From: Bacteroidota bacterium
GTDB lineage: Bacteria; Bacteroidota; Bacteroidia; Chitinophagales; Chitinophagaceae
Direction of reading: 5' to 3'
Assembly: GCA_023386395.1 (NCBI GenBank)
Contig: JAEWJV010000613.1
Location: forward strand, 1 to 6,028
Length of the DNA stretch: 6,028 bases
Shown here piece after piece: positions 5,585 through 6,028 of this stretch. The stretch's first letter is position 1. Each line of letters starts with the position of its first letter. The translations under genes were made by a program, and so were the position numbers. The notes beneath the pieces are model-generated. The model did not search any database. It saw only the letters and a program-made list of their open reading frames with translations, and had not been told where the DNA came from.

Positions 5585-5614
5585 CAAATTTAAACAATTT
5601 ATGCCTTCTCCAAA
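5585..5614 (-). promoter_or_regulatory. Promoter of the Uma2 gene, overlapping the ftsY end
   Basis: On the minus strand TTTG (5614-5611), 18 bases, then TAAATTTG (5592-5585) match both the -33 and -7 elements of Bacteroidota promoters. It is the best-formed promoter in the window. The -33 element lies inside the last ftsY codons (stop at 5599-5601). Transcription would begin near 5580, at or next to the first Uma2 ATG. Confidence 0.6.
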
Positions 5615-6028
5615 TTAAACAAACTGTCAACGAATTCATGCTTATCAAATAGCAGCAGGTCATCCATTTTTTCGCCCACGCCAATATATTTTACAGGAAT
5701 TTTAAACTGATTGGCAATTGCCAGCACAACGCCGCCTTTTGCCGTACCATCTAACTTGGTAATGGCAAGAGAAGTAACATCGGTGGCTGCGGTAAAGTGT
5801 TTGGCCTGTTCCAGTGCATTCTGACCGGTTGATCCGTCGAGCACAAGCAGCACCTCATGCGGTGCATCCGGAATAACTTTTTGGGTTACGCGCTTGATTT
5901 TGGAAAGTTCTTCCATTAAATGCGCTTTATTATGCAGGCGGCCTGCCGTATCAATAATTACAATATCCGATTTCCGGGAGACAGCGCTTTGAACGGCATC
6001 AAAAGCTACGGAAGCGGGATCACTGCCC
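5599..6028 (-). CDS. ftsY: Signal recognition particle receptor FtsY (5' partial, C-terminal 142 residues)
   Basis: The C-terminal end of the SRP receptor GTPase, which docks the SRP-ribosome complex at the membrane for co-translational insertion. The frame is open to the window edge, so the N-terminal A/N domains and P-loop lie outside. Visible G-domain motifs, counting from the first whole codon: GSDPASVAFDA (1-11), DTAGRLHNK (26-34, G3 region), LDGSTGQNA (about 63-71), TKLDGTAKGG (90-99, G4) and YIGVGEKMDDLLLF near the end (G5 region and closing helix). The LHNK after DTAGR and the GVGE..DLL..F ending separate FtsY from its paralogue Ffh, which carries a methionine-rich M domain after this point; here the protein stops. 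An ATG at 5916 is internal and not the start. Confidence 0.96.
   Translation of the reverse strand, partial: GSDPASVAFDAVQSAVSRKSDIVIIDTAGRLHNKAHLMEELSKIKRVTQKVIPDAPHEVLLVLDGSTGQNALEQAKHFTAATDVTSLAITKLDGTAKGGVVLAIANQFKIPVKYIGVGEKMDDLLLFDKHEFVDSLFNLEKA

Noticed and set aside
1..6028. CRISPR arrays, tRNA or rRNA genes, IS elements
   Set aside because: I saw no regularly spaced repeats, cloverleaf-like segments, rRNA-like sequence or transposase motifs.

Overview
The window reads as ordinary chromosome from a Bacteroidota bacterium, most likely from the Chitinophagaceae or a near relative. The evidence is a secreted protein with a type IX secretion (Por) C-terminal sorting domain, a DUF4295 gene directly behind rpmB-rpmG (an arrangement typical of the phylum), promoters matching the Bacteroidota -7 box TAnnTTTG, no Shine-Dalgarno sequences before the genes, and moderate-to-low GC.

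Left part, 1-1937 (+): the C-terminal end of a large secreted protein (P/Homo B domain, Calx-beta domain, sorting domain), closed by a strong hairpin terminator, followed by a small orphan lipoprotein. A YfcE-like metallophosphoesterase (1940-2506, -) runs convergently into the lipoprotein, with only 2 bases between the stop codons. A 364-base divergent intergenic region (2507-2870) follows. It holds two palindromic elements, one promoter candidate for each direction, and a long open but probably non-coding antisense frame.

Middle, 2871-3567 (+): a ribosomal cluster of rpmB (bL28), rpmG (bL33, cysteine-poor form) and a 57-residue DUF4295 protein, ending in a terminator at 3591-3624. A 44-residue, GTG-started single-pass membrane protein (3692-3826, +), too short for routine gene calling, has its own TAnnTTTG promoter.

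Right part, 3863-6028 (-): ftsY (SRP receptor GTPase, cut by the window edge), a Uma2-family (DUF820) PD-(D/E)XK protein, and dinB (DNA polymerase IV), in that transcription order with short gaps. A good promoter for the Uma2 gene overlaps the ftsY stop region and bears on which Uma2 start codon is used.

Functionally this is mostly housekeeping: translation (bL28, bL33, DUF4295), co-translational membrane targeting (FtsY) and translesion synthesis (DinB), with accessory genes between. I do not see a convincing new multi-gene system. The items most worth a second look are the structured 2507-2870 intergenic region, the 44-residue membrane protein, the Uma2 promoter and start arrangement, and the break in what I recall as the usual rpmB-rpmG-DUF4295-ftsY order.
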